In this document: positions 8,702 to 18,848 of the stretch, piece after piece
Numbering within the stretch: the stretch's first letter is position 1
Layout: every line of letters starts with the position of its first letter
NCBI RefSeq assembly: GCF_014196965.1
Contig: NZ_JACIEQ010000001.1
Coordinates: 1,612,001-1,676,000, forward strand
DNA from: Actibacterium naphthalenivorans
GTDB taxonomy: Bacteria > Pseudomonadota > Alphaproteobacteria > Rhodobacterales > Rhodobacteraceae
DNA: 64,000 bases
Reading direction: 5' to 3'
The notes under the pieces: generated by a model
What the model saw: only the letters and a program-made list of their open reading frames with translations
Database searches by the model: none
What the model was told of the DNA's origin: nothing
Program-made: the position numbers and the translations under genes

Positions 8702-10216
8702 TCAGCGCAGGGGCTGGCCGTTGGCCAGTATTCCGCCATCCGGCGTCAGTTCGATGTCCGACACCAGCGTATCCTCACCGGGCAGCGGAGTGGCGAAAAT
8801 GCCAAGCATCATGCGATAACCCATTACCTGTTCCTCGGGCACCAGGCCGATCTGAACCAGCGCATCCATCAGCGCATCGGCACCCGACAGGCGCAGGCTG
8901 ACGTTGCCCTGCGGTACGGGCAGCGGGCTGAACGGGCCGCGGCCCGCATTGTCGAAGGTGAACGCGCCGCGCCCGGTTAGCGCGGCGCCGGCGGCCGAGA
9001 CTTCCAGCTCGTTGATGGTCAGGCTTTCGATCTCGGCGGGCAGATCCTCGGCGCTTTCGACAGCCCGGGGATCAAGGATGTCGATCAGCCAGCGGGCCTT
9101 GCCCGACAGATCAATCACAAGGTTGGCCGGGGTGCGGGGCAGCAGGCTGTCGGGGTCGAACAGCGCCCAGACCTTTTCGTCGATCTCGATCCCGTTGAGC
9201 GCGGTCAGCAGGCGGAAATCGGCGGGCTCTTCGGTCGGGGTGACTGGCATGGTCAGGTTGAAGGCACTTTCGTCGATCCGGGCGCCGATCTCGGGCACGG
9301 GAAGCTGCGCGCTCAACACGATCAGGTCGGTGCTGCTCTGCGTGCCGCTGTACGACAGGTGGTCGCCGATCATGGAAACCTGCAGGGTGCCGCCGGCCGC
9401 GCTGCCGATGACCTGCAGGGGCCCGTCGGGGCCATCCAGGCTTTGCGCATAGGTCGTGGCGCCATAGCGGAACTCTCCGTCGGTGCCAAAGCCCGCGCGC
9501 AGCAGGGCGCCCATGTCTTCAGACAGCGGGGTGTCCTCGGGCAGCGTGGCGCGGGACTGGCCCTGCAGATCCTGCATGCGCGCGGACAGGGTGACTTTGC
9601 TGTCGCTGGCGGGATCGGTGCCGTTCAGGCTCAGCGCCGCGTTTTCGGCGCTGATCTGCGACGTAAAACTGATCAGCGGGCCTTCGCCGACAAGATACTG
9701 GCCGGCCAGCCCCCCCAGGGTAAGGCTGAGGCCGAAATCCGCCGGCCTGTCTTCGGCGGCCATGTCCATATCGCGCATGTCGAAAGACAGCGTGTCAGCG
9801 GTGAAATCATAGGTGGTCTCGGCACCGGTGCGGCTGACGATGGTCGTCATGCCGGATTGGGCCATGGTCAGCGCCGCCTCGAACAGGCGCTGCCCGTCGG
9901 CGCCACCCGAATAGGTGAACCGGCTTTCCGGCGGAAGTGTGATCGCGACGGTGCCGTCGCCGCGCTCTGTCAGGGTGATGTCGCCGATTTTGCCCTGAAG
10001 CTGCGCCTCGGGCATGTCCATCGTGATCGTAACGCCCCGCACCGTCATCACATTGCCTGCCATCGTCGGCGTGCCGGTGATGGTTTCGCCGAAGCTCTGC
10101 CCGAGGGCGCCGATGCTCTCCCATGCTTCCGCGGCGGTGATATCGGCCATGGCGCCGGATGCCGAAAAGGCGGCGGCCAGCAGGGCCGCGGCAAAGGCGG
10201 GTTTGCGGTGAGTCAT
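8702..10216 (-). CDS. DUF2125 domain-containing exported protein
   Basis: A 504-residue protein with a clear Sec signal peptide (MTHRKPAFAAALLAAAFSAS, cleavage likely after AMA at about 23). The rest is rich in short beta strands and alternating TITM/VTLS patterns typical of DUF2125, a domain common in Rhodobacterales and Rhizobiales with no established function. It is presumably periplasmic. No lipobox or membrane anchor follows the signal. It is divergent from the SDR gene, sharing a 129-base intergenic region. I see no catalytic motif. Confidence 0.85.
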   Translation of the reverse strand: MTHRKPAFAAALLAAAFSASGAMADITAAEAWESIGALGQSFGETITGTPTMAGNVMTVRGVTITMDMPEAQLQGKIGDITLTERGDGTVAITLPPESRFTYSGGADGQRLFEAALTMAQSGMTTIVSRTGAETTYDFTADTLSFDMRDMDMAAEDRPADFGLSLTLGGLAGQYLVGEGPLISFTSQISAENAALSLNGTDPASDSKVTLSARMQDLQGQSRATLPEDTPLSEDMGALLRAGFGTDGEFRYGATTYAQSLDGPDGPLQVIGSAAGGTLQVSMIGDHLSYSGTQSSTDLIVLSAQLPVPEIGARIDESAFNLTMPVTPTEEPADFRLLTALNGIEIDEKVWALFDPDSLLPRTPANLVIDLSGKARWLIDILDPRAVESAEDLPAEIESLTINELEVSAAGAALTGRGAFTFDNAGRGPFSPLPVPQGNVSLRLSGADALMDALVQIGLVPEEQVMGYRMMLGIFATPLPGEDTLVSDIELTPDGGILANGQPLR

Positions 10217-10345
10217 GGCGCGGCCTTCCGATGCGTTCGTTGGCCGGAGCTTCGGCTTTCGAATGGGAAGGGTCAAGGGCAGGATGGCGCTGGGAATCAC
10301 CTTGTCGCGCGGGTTACGGTCTGGGCGACCGAAAGGATGAATACC

Positions 10346-11101
10346 ATGGCGGATATGAATGGAAAGAGCGTGCTGATCACCGGGGCCAGCCGCGGGATCG
10401 GGGCATCGGCGGCGCGGGTGTTCGCGGCGGCGGGGGCGCAGGTGGCGCTTGTTGCGCGCAGCGGCGCGGCGCTGGATCAACTGGCGGCCGAGATCGGGCC
10501 GGCGGCCCTGGCGATTTCCTGCGACGTCAGCCGCTACGGCGATGTCGAACAGGCGGTGCGGACGGCGGTGGACCGGTTCGGCGGGCTGGACGTTCTGATC
10601 AACAATGCCGGCGTGATAGAGCCGATCGCGCCGATGCTGGAGGTTGATCCCGCAGCCTGGGGCCAGGTGATCGACATAAACCTGAAGGGCGTGTTCCACG
10701 GGATGCGCGCGGCGGTTCCGGTGATGGTGGCCGCGGGCGGCGGTACGGTGCTGACGATCAGTTCGGGCGCGGCGCATAGTGCGCTGGAAGGGTGGAGCCA
10801 TTACTGCACGTCAAAGGCCGGTGACGCGATGCTGACCATGTGCCTGGATAAAGAGACGCGCGGCAAGGGCATTCGCGCCATGGGCCTGTCGCCCGGCACG
10901 GTGGCCACCCGGATGCAGCGCGAGATCAAGGCCAGCGGGCTGAACCCTGTCAGCGCGCTGGACTGGTCGGATCATATTCCGCCGGACTGGCCCGCCAAGG
11001 CGCTGTTGTGGATGTGTTCGGCGGATGCCGATGAGTTTGTCGGCCAGGAGATTTCGCTGCGTGATCCGGCGATCCGCGCGCGCGTCGGGGTTGGTCAGTG
11101 A
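10346..11101 (+). CDS. SDR family NAD(P)-dependent oxidoreductase
   Basis: A classical short-chain dehydrogenase of 251 residues. It has the nucleotide-binding TGASRGIG (12-19), the NNAG motif in VLINNAGVI, and the catalytic Ser, Tyr and Lys in SSGAAHS...SHYCTSK. The substrate is unknown. The start at 10346 is preferred over an in-frame ATG at 10337 because GAAAGGA lies 8 bases upstream of it. The stop overlaps the GTG start of the next gene by four bases (GTGA). This gives a tight three-gene operon with a crotonase and a flavoprotein, which suggests acyl-CoA or fatty-acid-like chemistry. Confidence 0.92.
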   Translation: MADMNGKSVLITGASRGIGASAARVFAAAGAQVALVARSGAALDQLAAEIGPAALAISCDVSRYGDVEQAVRTAVDRFGGLDVLINNAGVIEPIAPMLEVDPAAWGQVIDINLKGVFHGMRAAVPVMVAAGGGTVLTISSGAAHSALEGWSHYCTSKAGDAMLTMCLDKETRGKGIRAMGLSPGTVATRMQREIKASGLNPVSALDWSDHIPPDWPAKALLWMCSADADEFVGQEISLRDPAIRARVGVGQ

Positions 11102-11721
11102 TCGGGCTGGAGCAGACGGCGGCCCGCTGGACCGTCACGCTGAACCGGCCCGCGAAGGCGAATTCGCTGACGCGCGCGATGCTGGACGAGCTGGAGGCGA
11201 TCTTCGCCGATGCCGCGCAGTCGGATGTGCGGGTGCTGGTGCTGACGGGGGCTGGCAAGGTCTTTTCCGCCGGGGCCGATCTGGACGAGGCCAGGGCCGG
11301 GCTGGCCACCGATGGCGTGTGGGAGCGGGTATCGGGGCGGCTCGCCGGATTGAACTGTCTGACTGTGGCGGCGCTGAACGGCACGCTGGCGGGGGGTGCG
11401 TTCGGCATGGCGCTGGCCTGTGACATGCGGATTGCGGTGCCCGGCGCGAAATTCTTCTACCCTGTGATGCAGTTGGGCTATCTGCCGCAGCCGTCCGATC
11501 CGGGCCGCCTCGTGGCGCTGGTGGGTCCGGCGCGGGCCAAGATGATCCTGCTAGGCGCGGCGAAGCTGACGGCGGAAGAGGCTTTTGCCTTCGGCCTGAT
11601 CGACAGGATCGTTCCGGGCGCCGATCTGCCCGACGCGGTGGATGCGCTTGTCGCCGCCGCCGAGACCGGCGATGCCGGGGTGCGCGTGGCGATCAAGGGC
11701 ATGTGCCGCACGGATGGCTGA
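11098..11721 (+). CDS. Enoyl-CoA hydratase/isomerase (crotonase) family protein lacking both catalytic glutamates
   Basis: Crotonase-fold protein of 207 residues, against about 255 for typical hydratases; the C-terminal helices are short. The core LTGAGKVFSAGADL, the oxyanion-hole region LNGTLAGGAFGMALACD and the stretch FFYPVMQLGYLP are recognisable. Aligned by eye with rat enoyl-CoA hydratase, the positions of the two catalytic glutamates are glycine (in the GGAFG segment) and valine (in FYPVMQLG). Simple hydration is therefore doubtful; isomerase, hydrolase or lyase activity is possible. The GTG start overlaps the SDR stop, and the stop overlaps the flavoprotein start by 8 bases. Confidence 0.85.
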   Translation: MIGLEQTAARWTVTLNRPAKANSLTRAMLDELEAIFADAAQSDVRVLVLTGAGKVFSAGADLDEARAGLATDGVWERVSGRLAGLNCLTVAALNGTLAGGAFGMALACDMRIAVPGAKFFYPVMQLGYLPQPSDPGRLVALVGPARAKMILLGAAKLTAEEAFAFGLIDRIVPGADLPDAVDALVAAAETGDAGVRVAIKGMCRTDG

Positions 11722-12895
11722 GGCGGTGGATGCGCTGGTGATCGGCGGCGGGCCGGCGGGGCTCATGGCGGCCGATGCCCTGGCGCAGGCCGGGCGGCGC
11801 GTCGTGGTGGCCGAGGGCAAGCCATCGGCCGGGCGCAAGTTCCTGATGGCGGGCAAGTCGGGGCTGAACCTGACGAAGGACGAACCGTTCGATACCTTCC
11901 TTGCGGCCTTTGGCGAGGCTGCTGAACCGTTGCGGCCGATGCTGGAAGCGTTTGATATGAACGACGTTCAGGTTTGGGCGCGCGGGTTGGGGCAGGAGGT
12001 GTTCACCGGAAGCTCCGGCCGGGTGTTTCCGGTGGCGATGAAAGCCTCGCCGCTGTTGCGCGCCTGGTTGGGGCGGCTGGCGGGTATGGGGGTCGAGCTT
12101 CGCACCCGCTGGCGCTGGACCGGATGGGAGGGGGCGGATTTTCTGTTCGACACGCCGCAGGGCGCGGCGCGGATCGCGCCCGGGGTCACGGTTCTGGCGC
12201 TTGGCGGGGCAAGCTGGGCGCGGCTGGGCGCCGACGGGGCCTGGGCCGGGCTGCTGGCAGAGCGCGGCTTTGCCGTGGCGCCGTTCAAGCCGGCGAACAT
12301 GGGCCTGGCGGTGGAGTGGTCGGCACCGATGGCGCGGCAGTTCGGCCGCCCGGTGAAGGGCACGGCGCTGATGGCCGGGGATGAGGTGGCGCGCGGTGAA
12401 TATGTGATTTCGCGGCGCGGGCTGGAAGGCGGCGGCGTCTATGCCATCTCGCGCGCGGTGCGCGAAGGCGCGGCGCTGTGGATTGATCTGATGCCGGATC
12501 GCAGCATAAGCCAGATTGCCGAACGGCTGGCCCGGCCACGCGGAAAGACAAGCCTTTCCAACCATTTGCGCAAGGCGTTGCAGCTTGATCCGGCGCGGCT
12601 GGCGCTGTTGATGGAATTCGGGCGGCCCCTGCCCGAGGGCGCGGCGCTGGCGCGGCTGATCAAGGCGCTGCCGGTGCGCCATGCCGGGCCGCGCCCGCTG
12701 GACGAGGCGATTTCGACCGCGGGCGGGGTGATGTGGCGCGCGCTGGACGCGGGGTTGATGCTGCGCGATCTGCCGGGCGTGTTCTGCGCCGGCGAGATGC
12801 TCGACTGGGAGGCGCCGACCGGCGGCTATCTTCTGACCGGCTGTCTGGCGACGGGTCTCTGGGCCGGGCGGGCGGCGGCGGAATGGGGCCGCTAG
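11714..12895 (+). CDS. HI0933/TIGR03862-type NAD(P)/FAD-dependent flavoprotein
   Basis: A 393-residue flavoprotein. The N-terminal dinucleotide-binding motif [16 protein letters not shown] (8-23) is followed by [15 protein letters not shown], the signature of the BaiN/HI0933 family, and by a C-terminal [20 protein letters not shown]-contacting motif. The family has no well-defined substrate; some members reduce bile-acid intermediates. The start ATG at 11714 is inside the end of the crotonase gene, in the same operon. The stop overlaps that of the convergent luciferase-like gene. Confidence 0.9.
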   Translation: MAEAVDALVIGGGPAGLMAADALAQAGRRVVVAEGKPSAGRKFLMAGKSGLNLTKDEPFDTFLAAFGEAAEPLRPMLEAFDMNDVQVWARGLGQEVFTGSSGRVFPVAMKASPLLRAWLGRLAGMGVELRTRWRWTGWEGADFLFDTPQGAARIAPGVTVLALGGASWARLGADGAWAGLLAERGFAVAPFKPANMGLAVEWSAPMARQFGRPVKGTALMAGDEVARGEYVISRRGLEGGGVYAISRAVREGAALWIDLMPDRSISQIAERLARPRGKTSLSNHLRKALQLDPARLALLMEFGRPLPEGAALARLIKALPVRHAGPRPLDEAISTAGGVMWRALDAGLMLRDLPGVFCAGEMLDWEAPTGGYLLTGCLATGLWAGRAAAEWGR

Positions 12896-13884
12896 CCCGC
12901 GAGGCTCTGCATTGCCTCGGCCACGAGGCGGAATGATTTCAGCCGCGCGGCATGGTCGTGGATCTGGCCGGTGATGATGATCTCGTCGGGGGCGAGGCGT
13001 TCGATAAATCCGGCAAGCGCTGCACGCACCGTATCTGGCGCGCCGGTGGCCGAGATCGAAAGCGCCCGGTCGACCGAGGCGGCGGTGCCGGGATCGAGCA
13101 CATCGTGAATGTTGTTCACGGGCCGGGCCAGCGCGGCGGGGCGTCCAAGCCGCAGGTTGGCAAAGGTTTGCTGTATCGAGGTTTTCAGGCGCACGCCCTC
13201 GGCATCGGTGTCGGCAGCGAAGGCGTTGATGGCCATCATCGCATAGGGCGCATCCAGATGCGGCGAGGGGCGGAAGCTGCGGCGGTAAACCTCGAACGCC
13301 TGTTCCAGCGCGTCGGGCGAGAAATGCGAGGCAAAGGCATAGGGCAGGCCGAAATGGGCGGCAAGCTGCGCGCCGTAGAGGCTTGAACCCAGTATCCACA
13401 CGGGGACATGGGTGCCGGTGCCCGGAATGGCCCGGACATGCGCCTTGGGGTCGGCCTCGCCGAAATAGCCGATCAGCTCCTGCACGTCCTGGGGGAAAGT
13501 GTCACCGGCCTGCATGCCACGCCGCAGGGCGCGGGCCGTGGCACCGTCGGTGCCTGGCGCGCGGCCCAGGCCAAGGTCGATCCGGCCGGGATAAAGCGTG
13601 GCCAGGGTGCCGAACTGTTCGGCCACCACCAGCGGCGCGTGATTGGGCAGCATGATGCCCCCCGCGCCGACACGGATGGATTGCGTCGCCCCGGCCACAT
13701 GGCCGATCAGCACGGCGGTGGCGGCGCTGGCGATGCCGGGCATGTTGTGATGTTCGGCCATCCAGTGGCGCTGATAGCCCCAGGTTTCGGCATGCCTGGC
13801 CAAATCGACGGTGTTGCGCAGCGCGTCGACGGCGGTGAAGCCTTCCGGGATCGGGGCGAGGTCCAGCAGGGAATAGGGTGTCAT
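12892..13884 (-). CDS. LLM-class (bacterial luciferase-like) flavin-dependent monooxygenase, MsnO8 type
   Basis: A 330-residue TIM-barrel flavin-dependent enzyme. It has [28 protein letters not shown], the family's RxWxxEHH-type motif with the substrate/flavin pocket, then [22 protein letters not shown] and [10 protein letters not shown]. These match the MsnO8 subgroup of the luciferase-like superfamily, which uses reduced FMN or F420. The real substrate is unknown. The ATG at 13884 starts the typical [11 protein letters not shown] sequence. It is convergent with the flavoprotein gene, the two stop codons overlapping. Confidence 0.92.
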   Translation of the reverse strand: MTPYSLLDLAPIPEGFTAVDALRNTVDLARHAETWGYQRHWMAEHHNMPGIASAATAVLIGHVAGATQSIRVGAGGIMLPNHAPLVVAEQFGTLATLYPGRIDLGLGRAPGTDGATARALRRGMQAGDTFPQDVQELIGYFGEADPKAHVRAIPGTGTHVPVWILGSSLYGAQLAAHFGLPYAFASHFSPDALEQAFEVYRRSFRPSPHLDAPYAMMAINAFAADTDAEGVRLKTSIQQTFANLRLGRPAALARPVNNIHDVLDPGTAASVDRALSISATGAPDTVRAALAGFIERLAPDEIIITGQIHDHAARLKSFRLVAEAMQSLAG

Positions 13885-13942
13885 GGGTGGGTATCCTTGT
13901 TCACTCTGCCTTATGTGGGGCGGATCGGGCGCGGGAAAAGCC

Positions 13943-14962
13943 TTAGCGCGCGCCAAGCATCGCAAGGCGGATCAGCGCGCGCTCCATCAGGGCCATCGCG
14001 GGCGCCCGCTGGGCCGATCGCAGTTGCAGATCAGTGTCGATCAGGATGCCGATGGCCTGTTCCAGCCGGTGCACGCCCCATTTGGAGGCTTGCCGCACCA
14101 TCCGGTCGCGGCGCGGCCCGAATACGGGTGGGCGCACACGGGCGATGCCCGCGCCGGCGCCGCCCGGATCGCAGGCGGCGGCATGCAGGGTGCGGAAGTG
14201 CCGGGTGGCGCCGATGCACAGGCCGACCGGCTGCACCCCCTGGCTTTCGAGCTTGCGCATCACGGGGCCGATTTCGCCGCTGCGGGCCTCGGCCACGATG
14301 TTCAGCACATCATCCAGCGCGGCCTCGGTCGAGCTGGGGGCGCAGGCGGCCACATCGTCGGAGGTGACGGGGCTGTCATCGCCATATTTGTAGAGCGAGA
14401 GCTTTTCCAGCGTCTGCCGGAAATCGCCGGGGTCGAGCATCCGCGACAGGGCGGTCAGGTCGATCATCGCATCGCGGTCGGGTTTCAGGCCGGCGCGGGC
14501 CAGCTCTGCCTCGATCTCTTCGCGGCTGGGCGGTTCGTCGTAGATGCCGACGGCGAAGGCGTTGTTATGCGCCTCGAACGCCTTGCGCAGGGCCGAGCGG
14601 GCGTTGAGCTGTTTGGCGGTGACAATAAGCTGCGCGTCGCCCTCGCGCCAGTCAGCAAGGGCGGCGCCGATGGTGCCGGCCAGCCCGTCGGCCGCATCCT
14701 CGACAAAGGCGACGCGGGGGCCGGGGAAAAATCCCTGCGCCTTCATCGCGTCAGACAGAAGCGCGGGGTCTGAACGTAGTTCAGATGCGGCGATGCGGGT
14801 CAGGCGCATTTCGGCCTCGCCCTCGGGTCCGATCAGGCCGGCGATCACCTCTTGCCGTTTCAGCGCCACCCGCATCGCGTCGGCGCCGAAGATCAGCACG
14901 CCGGTGCGGTGCGGCTCCGGTTTGGCGAAATAGCGCGCGGCGTCGCGGCCCGAGAGTTTCAT
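13943..14962 (-). CDS. holA: DNA polymerase III subunit delta HolA
   Basis: The 339-residue protein matches the delta subunit, which opens the beta clamp within the clamp-loader complex. It starts [17 protein letters not shown], has [12 protein letters not shown] in the first strand of the AAA+-like domain, a central [27 protein letters not shown] block, and the C-terminal collar domain with [12 protein letters not shown]. The Walker motifs are degenerate, as usual for delta. The start overlaps the lptE stop by four bases, placing it last in the leuS-lptE-holA operon. Confidence 0.93.
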   Translation of the reverse strand: MKLSGRDAARYFAKPEPHRTGVLIFGADAMRVALKRQEVIAGLIGPEGEAEMRLTRIAASELRSDPALLSDAMKAQGFFPGPRVAFVEDAADGLAGTIGAALADWREGDAQLIVTAKQLNARSALRKAFEAHNNAFAVGIYDEPPSREEIEAELARAGLKPDRDAMIDLTALSRMLDPGDFRQTLEKLSLYKYGDDSPVTSDDVAACAPSSTEAALDDVLNIVAEARSGEIGPVMRKLESQGVQPVGLCIGATRHFRTLHAAACDPGGAGAGIARVRPPVFGPRRDRMVRQASKWGVHRLEQAIGILIDTDLQLRSAQRAPAMALMERALIRLAMLGAR

Positions 14963-15453
14963 ACGCCCCAGTTCCCCGAGCTGGCGATCAGGCGGGTGAC
15001 CATCTGATCGGCAAGGATGATCATCAGCCGGTCATAGGCGTCACGCTCGGCTGTCTGGGTGGCGACGGGGGTGCCCGAGGCGGAATAGCCGGTAAAGCTG
15101 TTGACCGAACCGGTATAAACGGTTTCGCCGGTGGCAATCTCTGTCAGGGTGAAATCCACCTTCCCGGTGATGTTGTAGCGGGTGATTTCCTGGGCGGGGG
15201 TGATGGCCAGCCGTACCGATTCAGTCGTCAGCGTATAGTCGAGCATATAGCGGGGGGTGACAGGGCGGCGCAGCCGCTCTTCCAGCCGGCCGACAAGGTT
15301 ATAGCTGTGGCGGTCCGTCGGGTCGGCCACGCGGATGCTGTTTTTCAGCCGTTCGGCGGGGCCGCCGGTGCCATAGGCGGGCTCGAACCCGCATCCGGCC
15401 AGCGGCAGGGCGGCCAGTAACAGCAGAAACGCGCGGCGGTCAGATGACGACAT
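14959..15453 (-). CDS. lptE: LPS assembly lipoprotein LptE
   Basis: A 164-residue outer-membrane lipoprotein precursor. The signal peptide ends in a lipobox LAGC with the acylated cysteine at residue 21, followed by GFEPAYG, a common start of alphaproteobacterial LptE. The rest has the beta-rich pattern [13 protein letters not shown] and [15 protein letters not shown]. LptE plugs the LptD barrel and helps place LPS on the cell surface. The ATG at 15453 lies inside the end of leuS (14-base overlap), and the stop overlaps the holA start. Confidence 0.92.
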   Translation of the reverse strand: MSSSDRRAFLLLLAALPLAGCGFEPAYGTGGPAERLKNSIRVADPTDRHSYNLVGRLEERLRRPVTPRYMLDYTLTTESVRLAITPAQEITRYNITGKVDFTLTEIATGETVYTGSVNSFTGYSASGTPVATQTAERDAYDRLMIILADQMVTRLIASSGNWGV

Positions 15454-18001
15454 TGATGATGCGGCCCGGCACGACGATGAGCTTTTTCGGCGCGCCACCG
15501 TTCAGCGCCCTGATCACAGCATCATGGGCCAGCGCCAGCTTTTCAACCTCTTCCTTCGACATGTCCTTCGGAACGGAGATTTCAGCGCGTCGTTTGCCGT
15601 TGATCTGTATCGGCATGATCACCGTGTCCTCGACCAGCATCGCCGGGTCGGCCTGCGGCCAGGGCGCGGCCGCCACCAGCCCTTCGCCGCCCAGCAGGGC
15701 CCAGATCTCTTCGGCCAGATGCGGGGTCATGGGCGACATGAGCTGCGCCAGGGTGCGCATCGCCTCGCGCCGGGCGTCGGCCCCGGCCTTGGATTTCTGC
15801 AGCGTGTTGGTGAAGGCATAGAGCTTGGCCACCGAGGTGTTGAAGCCGAAGCTTTCGATGCCCATCGTCACGTCGTGGATGGCCTTGTGCATGGCGCGCA
15901 GCAGATCGTCATCGCCTGTGCCGGGGCCTTCGGCGCCGGCGATATCGGTGGCGATGCGCCACACGCGTGAAAGATGCTTGAACGCGGCCTCGGCGCCGGC
16001 GGCTGTCCATTCCACATCGCGTTCGGGCGGGCTGTCGGACAGGACGAACCAGCGGGCGGTGTCGGCACCGTAGGCCTGAACGATGTTCACCGGATCGACC
16101 ACGTTCTTCTTGGACTTCGACATCTTGGCAGAGGGGATCACCTCCACCGCTTCGCCGGTGGCGCCGAGGCGGGCGCCGCTTTCTGTCCATTCGATATGCT
16201 CGGGCAGGTGATAGACCGGGCGATCGCGCTCATCGCGGGTGACATAGATCTCATGCGTGACCATGCCCTGCGTGAAGAGCGCATCGAACGGTTCCACCGC
16301 CTTTTGCGGCAGGTGGCCGCAGATCTGCATCGCACGGGCGAAGAACCGCGAATAGAGCAGGTGCAGGATCGCATGTTCGACGCCGCCGATATACTGATCG
16401 ACGTTCATCCAGTATTCGGCATCCGCGGCGTTGGTCGGCGTCGCCGCCCCCGGAGAGGTGAAGCGCGCATAGTACCAGGACGAATCGACGAACGTATCCA
16501 TCGTGTCGGTCTCGCGCTGTGCGGGCTTGCCGCAGGCGGGGCAGGCACAGTCGCGCCAGGTGGGGTGCCGGTCCAGCGGATTGCCGGGCTTGTCGAAGCT
16601 GACATCCTTGGGCAGTTCGACCGGCAGGTTTTCTTTCTTCTCGGGCACCACGCCGCAATCGTCGCAATGGATCACCGGAATCGGGCAGCCCCAGTAGCGC
16701 TGGCGGCTCAGCCCCCAGTCGCGCAGGCGGAACTTGGTGACGCCGTGGCCCACGCCGTTTTCCTCGCAAAAGCGGATCGCGGCGGCGATGGCCTCTTCGC
16801 CGGTGGCGGTCTCATCCCATGCGAAAGACCTCAGCCAGCGGACCTTTTCGGTCTTGGGCGGGGTGAAGGCGGTGTTTTCCACCGGCGCGCCGTTTTCCAG
16901 CGCCACGAACGTGTCGGTGACGGGCAGGTCGTATTTGCGGGCGAAATCCAGATCGCGCTGATCATGCGCGGGGCAGCCGAAAATGGCGCCGGTGCCGTAA
17001 TCCATCAGGATGAAATTGGCGATATAGACCGGCAGTTCCCATCCCGTGTCGAACGGGTGGCGCACGGTCAGGCCGGTGTCGACGCCCTTTTTCTCGGCCT
17101 TTTCCATCTCTTCTTCGCTGGTGCCCATCTTGCGGCATTCGGCGTTGAACGCGGCGATTTCGGCGCTGTCCCGTTCCAGCGCCTTTGCCAGCGGATGATC
17201 GGGCGAGATGCCCACGAACGACGCCCCCATCAGCGTGTCGGGGCGGGTGGTGTAAACCTCGATCCGGTCGAAACCATCAGGCGCGTCGACAGTGGAAAAG
17301 GCGAACTGCAGCCCGCGCGACTTTCCGATCCAGTTGCGCTGCATCAGCTTGACCTTGTCGGGCCAGTTATCCAGCCCGTCCAGCGCGTCGAGCAGCTCTT
17401 CGGAGAAATCGGAGATCTTGAAGAACCACTGCGTCAGCTCGCGCCGCTCCACCGGTGCGCCAGAGCGCCAGCCCTTGCCATCCTCGACCTGCTCGTTGGC
17501 CAGAACGGTCATGTCCACCGGATCCCAGTTGACCACCGCGTTCTTGCGATAGACCAGGCCCTTTTCCATGAAGTCGATGAACATCGCCTGCTGCTGGCCG
17601 TAATATTCCGGATCACAGGTGGCAAACTCGCGGCTCCAGTCCAGCGACAGGCCCAGCGAGCGGAACTGCGCCTTCATGTTGTCGATATTGGCATAGGTCC
17701 AGTCGCCGGGATGCACCTTGCGTTCCATCGCGGCATTCTCGGCCGGCAGGCCGAACGCATCCCAGCCCATCGGGTGCAGAACACTGAACCCCTGCGATGC
17801 CTTGTAGCGCGCCACCACATCGCCCATCGTGTAGTTGCGCACATGCCCCATGTGCAGGTTGCCCGACGGGTAGGGGAACATCTCGAGCACATAGTATTTG
17901 GGGCGGGTTTCATCGCGGGTCGCGGTGAAGGTGCCGGCCTTTTCCCAGGCGGATTGCCATTTCGGTTCGATCTCACCGGGTGCAAAACGGGACATGTTCA
18001 T
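15440..18001 (-). CDS. leuS: Leucyl-tRNA synthetase
   Basis: Full-length LeuRS of 853 residues that charges tRNA-Leu in the cytoplasm. The class I HIGH-type motif is HMGH at about 50-53, and KMSKS is near residue 623 in [12 protein letters not shown]. The editing (CP1) domain with its TTRPDTLMG motif lies around 225-245, and a zinc-like CDDCG / CACPACG pair is present in the central insert. An in-frame ATG two codons in (17995) is an alternative start. It is first gene of the leuS-lptE-holA operon, with overlapping boundaries. Confidence 0.98.
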   Translation of the reverse strand: MNMSRFAPGEIEPKWQSAWEKAGTFTATRDETRPKYYVLEMFPYPSGNLHMGHVRNYTMGDVVARYKASQGFSVLHPMGWDAFGLPAENAAMERKVHPGDWTYANIDNMKAQFRSLGLSLDWSREFATCDPEYYGQQQAMFIDFMEKGLVYRKNAVVNWDPVDMTVLANEQVEDGKGWRSGAPVERRELTQWFFKISDFSEELLDALDGLDNWPDKVKLMQRNWIGKSRGLQFAFSTVDAPDGFDRIEVYTTRPDTLMGASFVGISPDHPLAKALERDSAEIAAFNAECRKMGTSEEEMEKAEKKGVDTGLTVRHPFDTGWELPVYIANFILMDYGTGAIFGCPAHDQRDLDFARKYDLPVTDTFVALENGAPVENTAFTPPKTEKVRWLRSFAWDETATGEEAIAAAIRFCEENGVGHGVTKFRLRDWGLSRQRYWGCPIPVIHCDDCGVVPEKKENLPVELPKDVSFDKPGNPLDRHPTWRDCACPACGKPAQRETDTMDTFVDSSWYYARFTSPGAATPTNAADAEYWMNVDQYIGGVEHAILHLLYSRFFARAMQICGHLPQKAVEPFDALFTQGMVTHEIYVTRDERDRPVYHLPEHIEWTESGARLGATGEAVEVIPSAKMSKSKKNVVDPVNIVQAYGADTARWFVLSDSPPERDVEWTAAGAEAAFKHLSRVWRIATDIAGAEGPGTGDDDLLRAMHKAIHDVTMGIESFGFNTSVAKLYAFTNTLQKSKAGADARREAMRTLAQLMSPMTPHLAEEIWALLGGEGLVAAAPWPQADPAMLVEDTVIMPIQINGKRRAEISVPKDMSKEEVEKLALAHDAVIRALNGGAPKKLIVVPGRIINVVI

Positions 18002-18086
18002 GGTCCTTGTCAGTCAAACGCCGGGCGCGATGGCGGCCCGGCGTGGTGATAATGGCGGCGCGGGAGATCGTCCAGCACGGTTCTGG

Positions 18087-18593
18087 TCAGAGATTGCCGT
18101 CACGGATGCGCAATTGCCGGGCGCGGGTCAGAATCGCGTCTTCGACCGCGCGCGATGTGGCCGCGCTGACCGGGCCGTTGCGGGTGGCCAGCGCCACTTT
18201 CAGCGCGCGCGCGTCAAGCGCGGGGTCCTGAACATAAACCGTGGCGCGGTAAGCCTGGCCGCCGCCGGGCGGGGTGCCGAACCCGGTGACGATAATGCCC
18301 GAGAACGGATCGACCGTTTCGACCGGCAGGAAGTTGAGAACCTCCAGCGAGGCGTTCCAGAGGTATTTGTTCACTTCGATGGTCGTGTTGGGATCATCGG
18401 CATTGGCGAAAAGATCCCAGACGGTAGAGCTGTTTTTGTTGGTGTTGTCCGGATCATAGCTCGAACTGGCCGCTGGCCTGTCGGAATCGGGCGCGGTTTG
18501 CGCAGCCGTGGGATTCTGATTGCGGCCGCAACCGCTCAGACCTAGTGCAACCACAAGTACGGCTGCCGAAAGAACCCCGCTCTGGAAGGTCAT
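18087..18593 (-). CDS. DUF3576 domain-containing lipoprotein
   Basis: A 168-residue lipoprotein precursor with hydrophobic N-terminus and lipobox LSGC (cysteine about residue 22). The mature part has VWDLFANADDP, VNKYLWNASLEVLNFLPVETVDPFSGIIVTGFG and a C-terminal VEDAILTRARQLRI helix, which is the DUF3576 pattern. It is confined largely to alphaproteobacteria and of unknown role, probably in the outer membrane. It follows leuS leftward after 85 bases upstream of that gene, and is divergent from the porin gene, sharing a 255-base regulatory region. Confidence 0.88.
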   Translation of the reverse strand: MTFQSGVLSAAVLVVALGLSGCGRNQNPTAAQTAPDSDRPAASSSYDPDNTNKNSSTVWDLFANADDPNTTIEVNKYLWNASLEVLNFLPVETVDPFSGIIVTGFGTPPGGGQAYRATVYVQDPALDARALKVALATRNGPVSAATSRAVEDAILTRARQLRIRDGNL

Positions 18594-18712
18594 GAAACTT
18601 CGCCCCCTTTGATAGTCCCCGTTCTCTAGCCGAGGCGGCGCAAGCGGACAAGGGATTTCAGGCTGTCCGGGCTTGCGCAGGATGCTGTCAGCAGTGTGAC
18701 ATCGGTGTGGCA

Positions 18713-18736
18713 AAGCTGCATCAATCGAAGCTGCAT
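18713..18736. repeat. Pair of 9-bp direct repeats upstream of the porin
   Basis: AAGCTGCAT occurs at 18713-18721 and again at 18728-18736, 15 bases apart start to start, in the 255-base region between the DUF3576 gene and the porin. Such tandem half-sites resemble operators of OmpR-family or similar regulators. I found no convincing -35/-10 pair with fixed spacing here, so the role is unproven. The remainder of the intergenic region is relatively AT-rich near the porin start. Confidence 0.35.
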
Positions 18737-18848
18737 TGGATCGCGGCATTCCCGCTTTCTTGCAATCAGACAGTCAAAGAGCGACACAGCGGCATACTCA
18801 ATTCGCTCCTTGGATTGAGGTGCTCCTTTTAATGAATGAGGGAAAACC

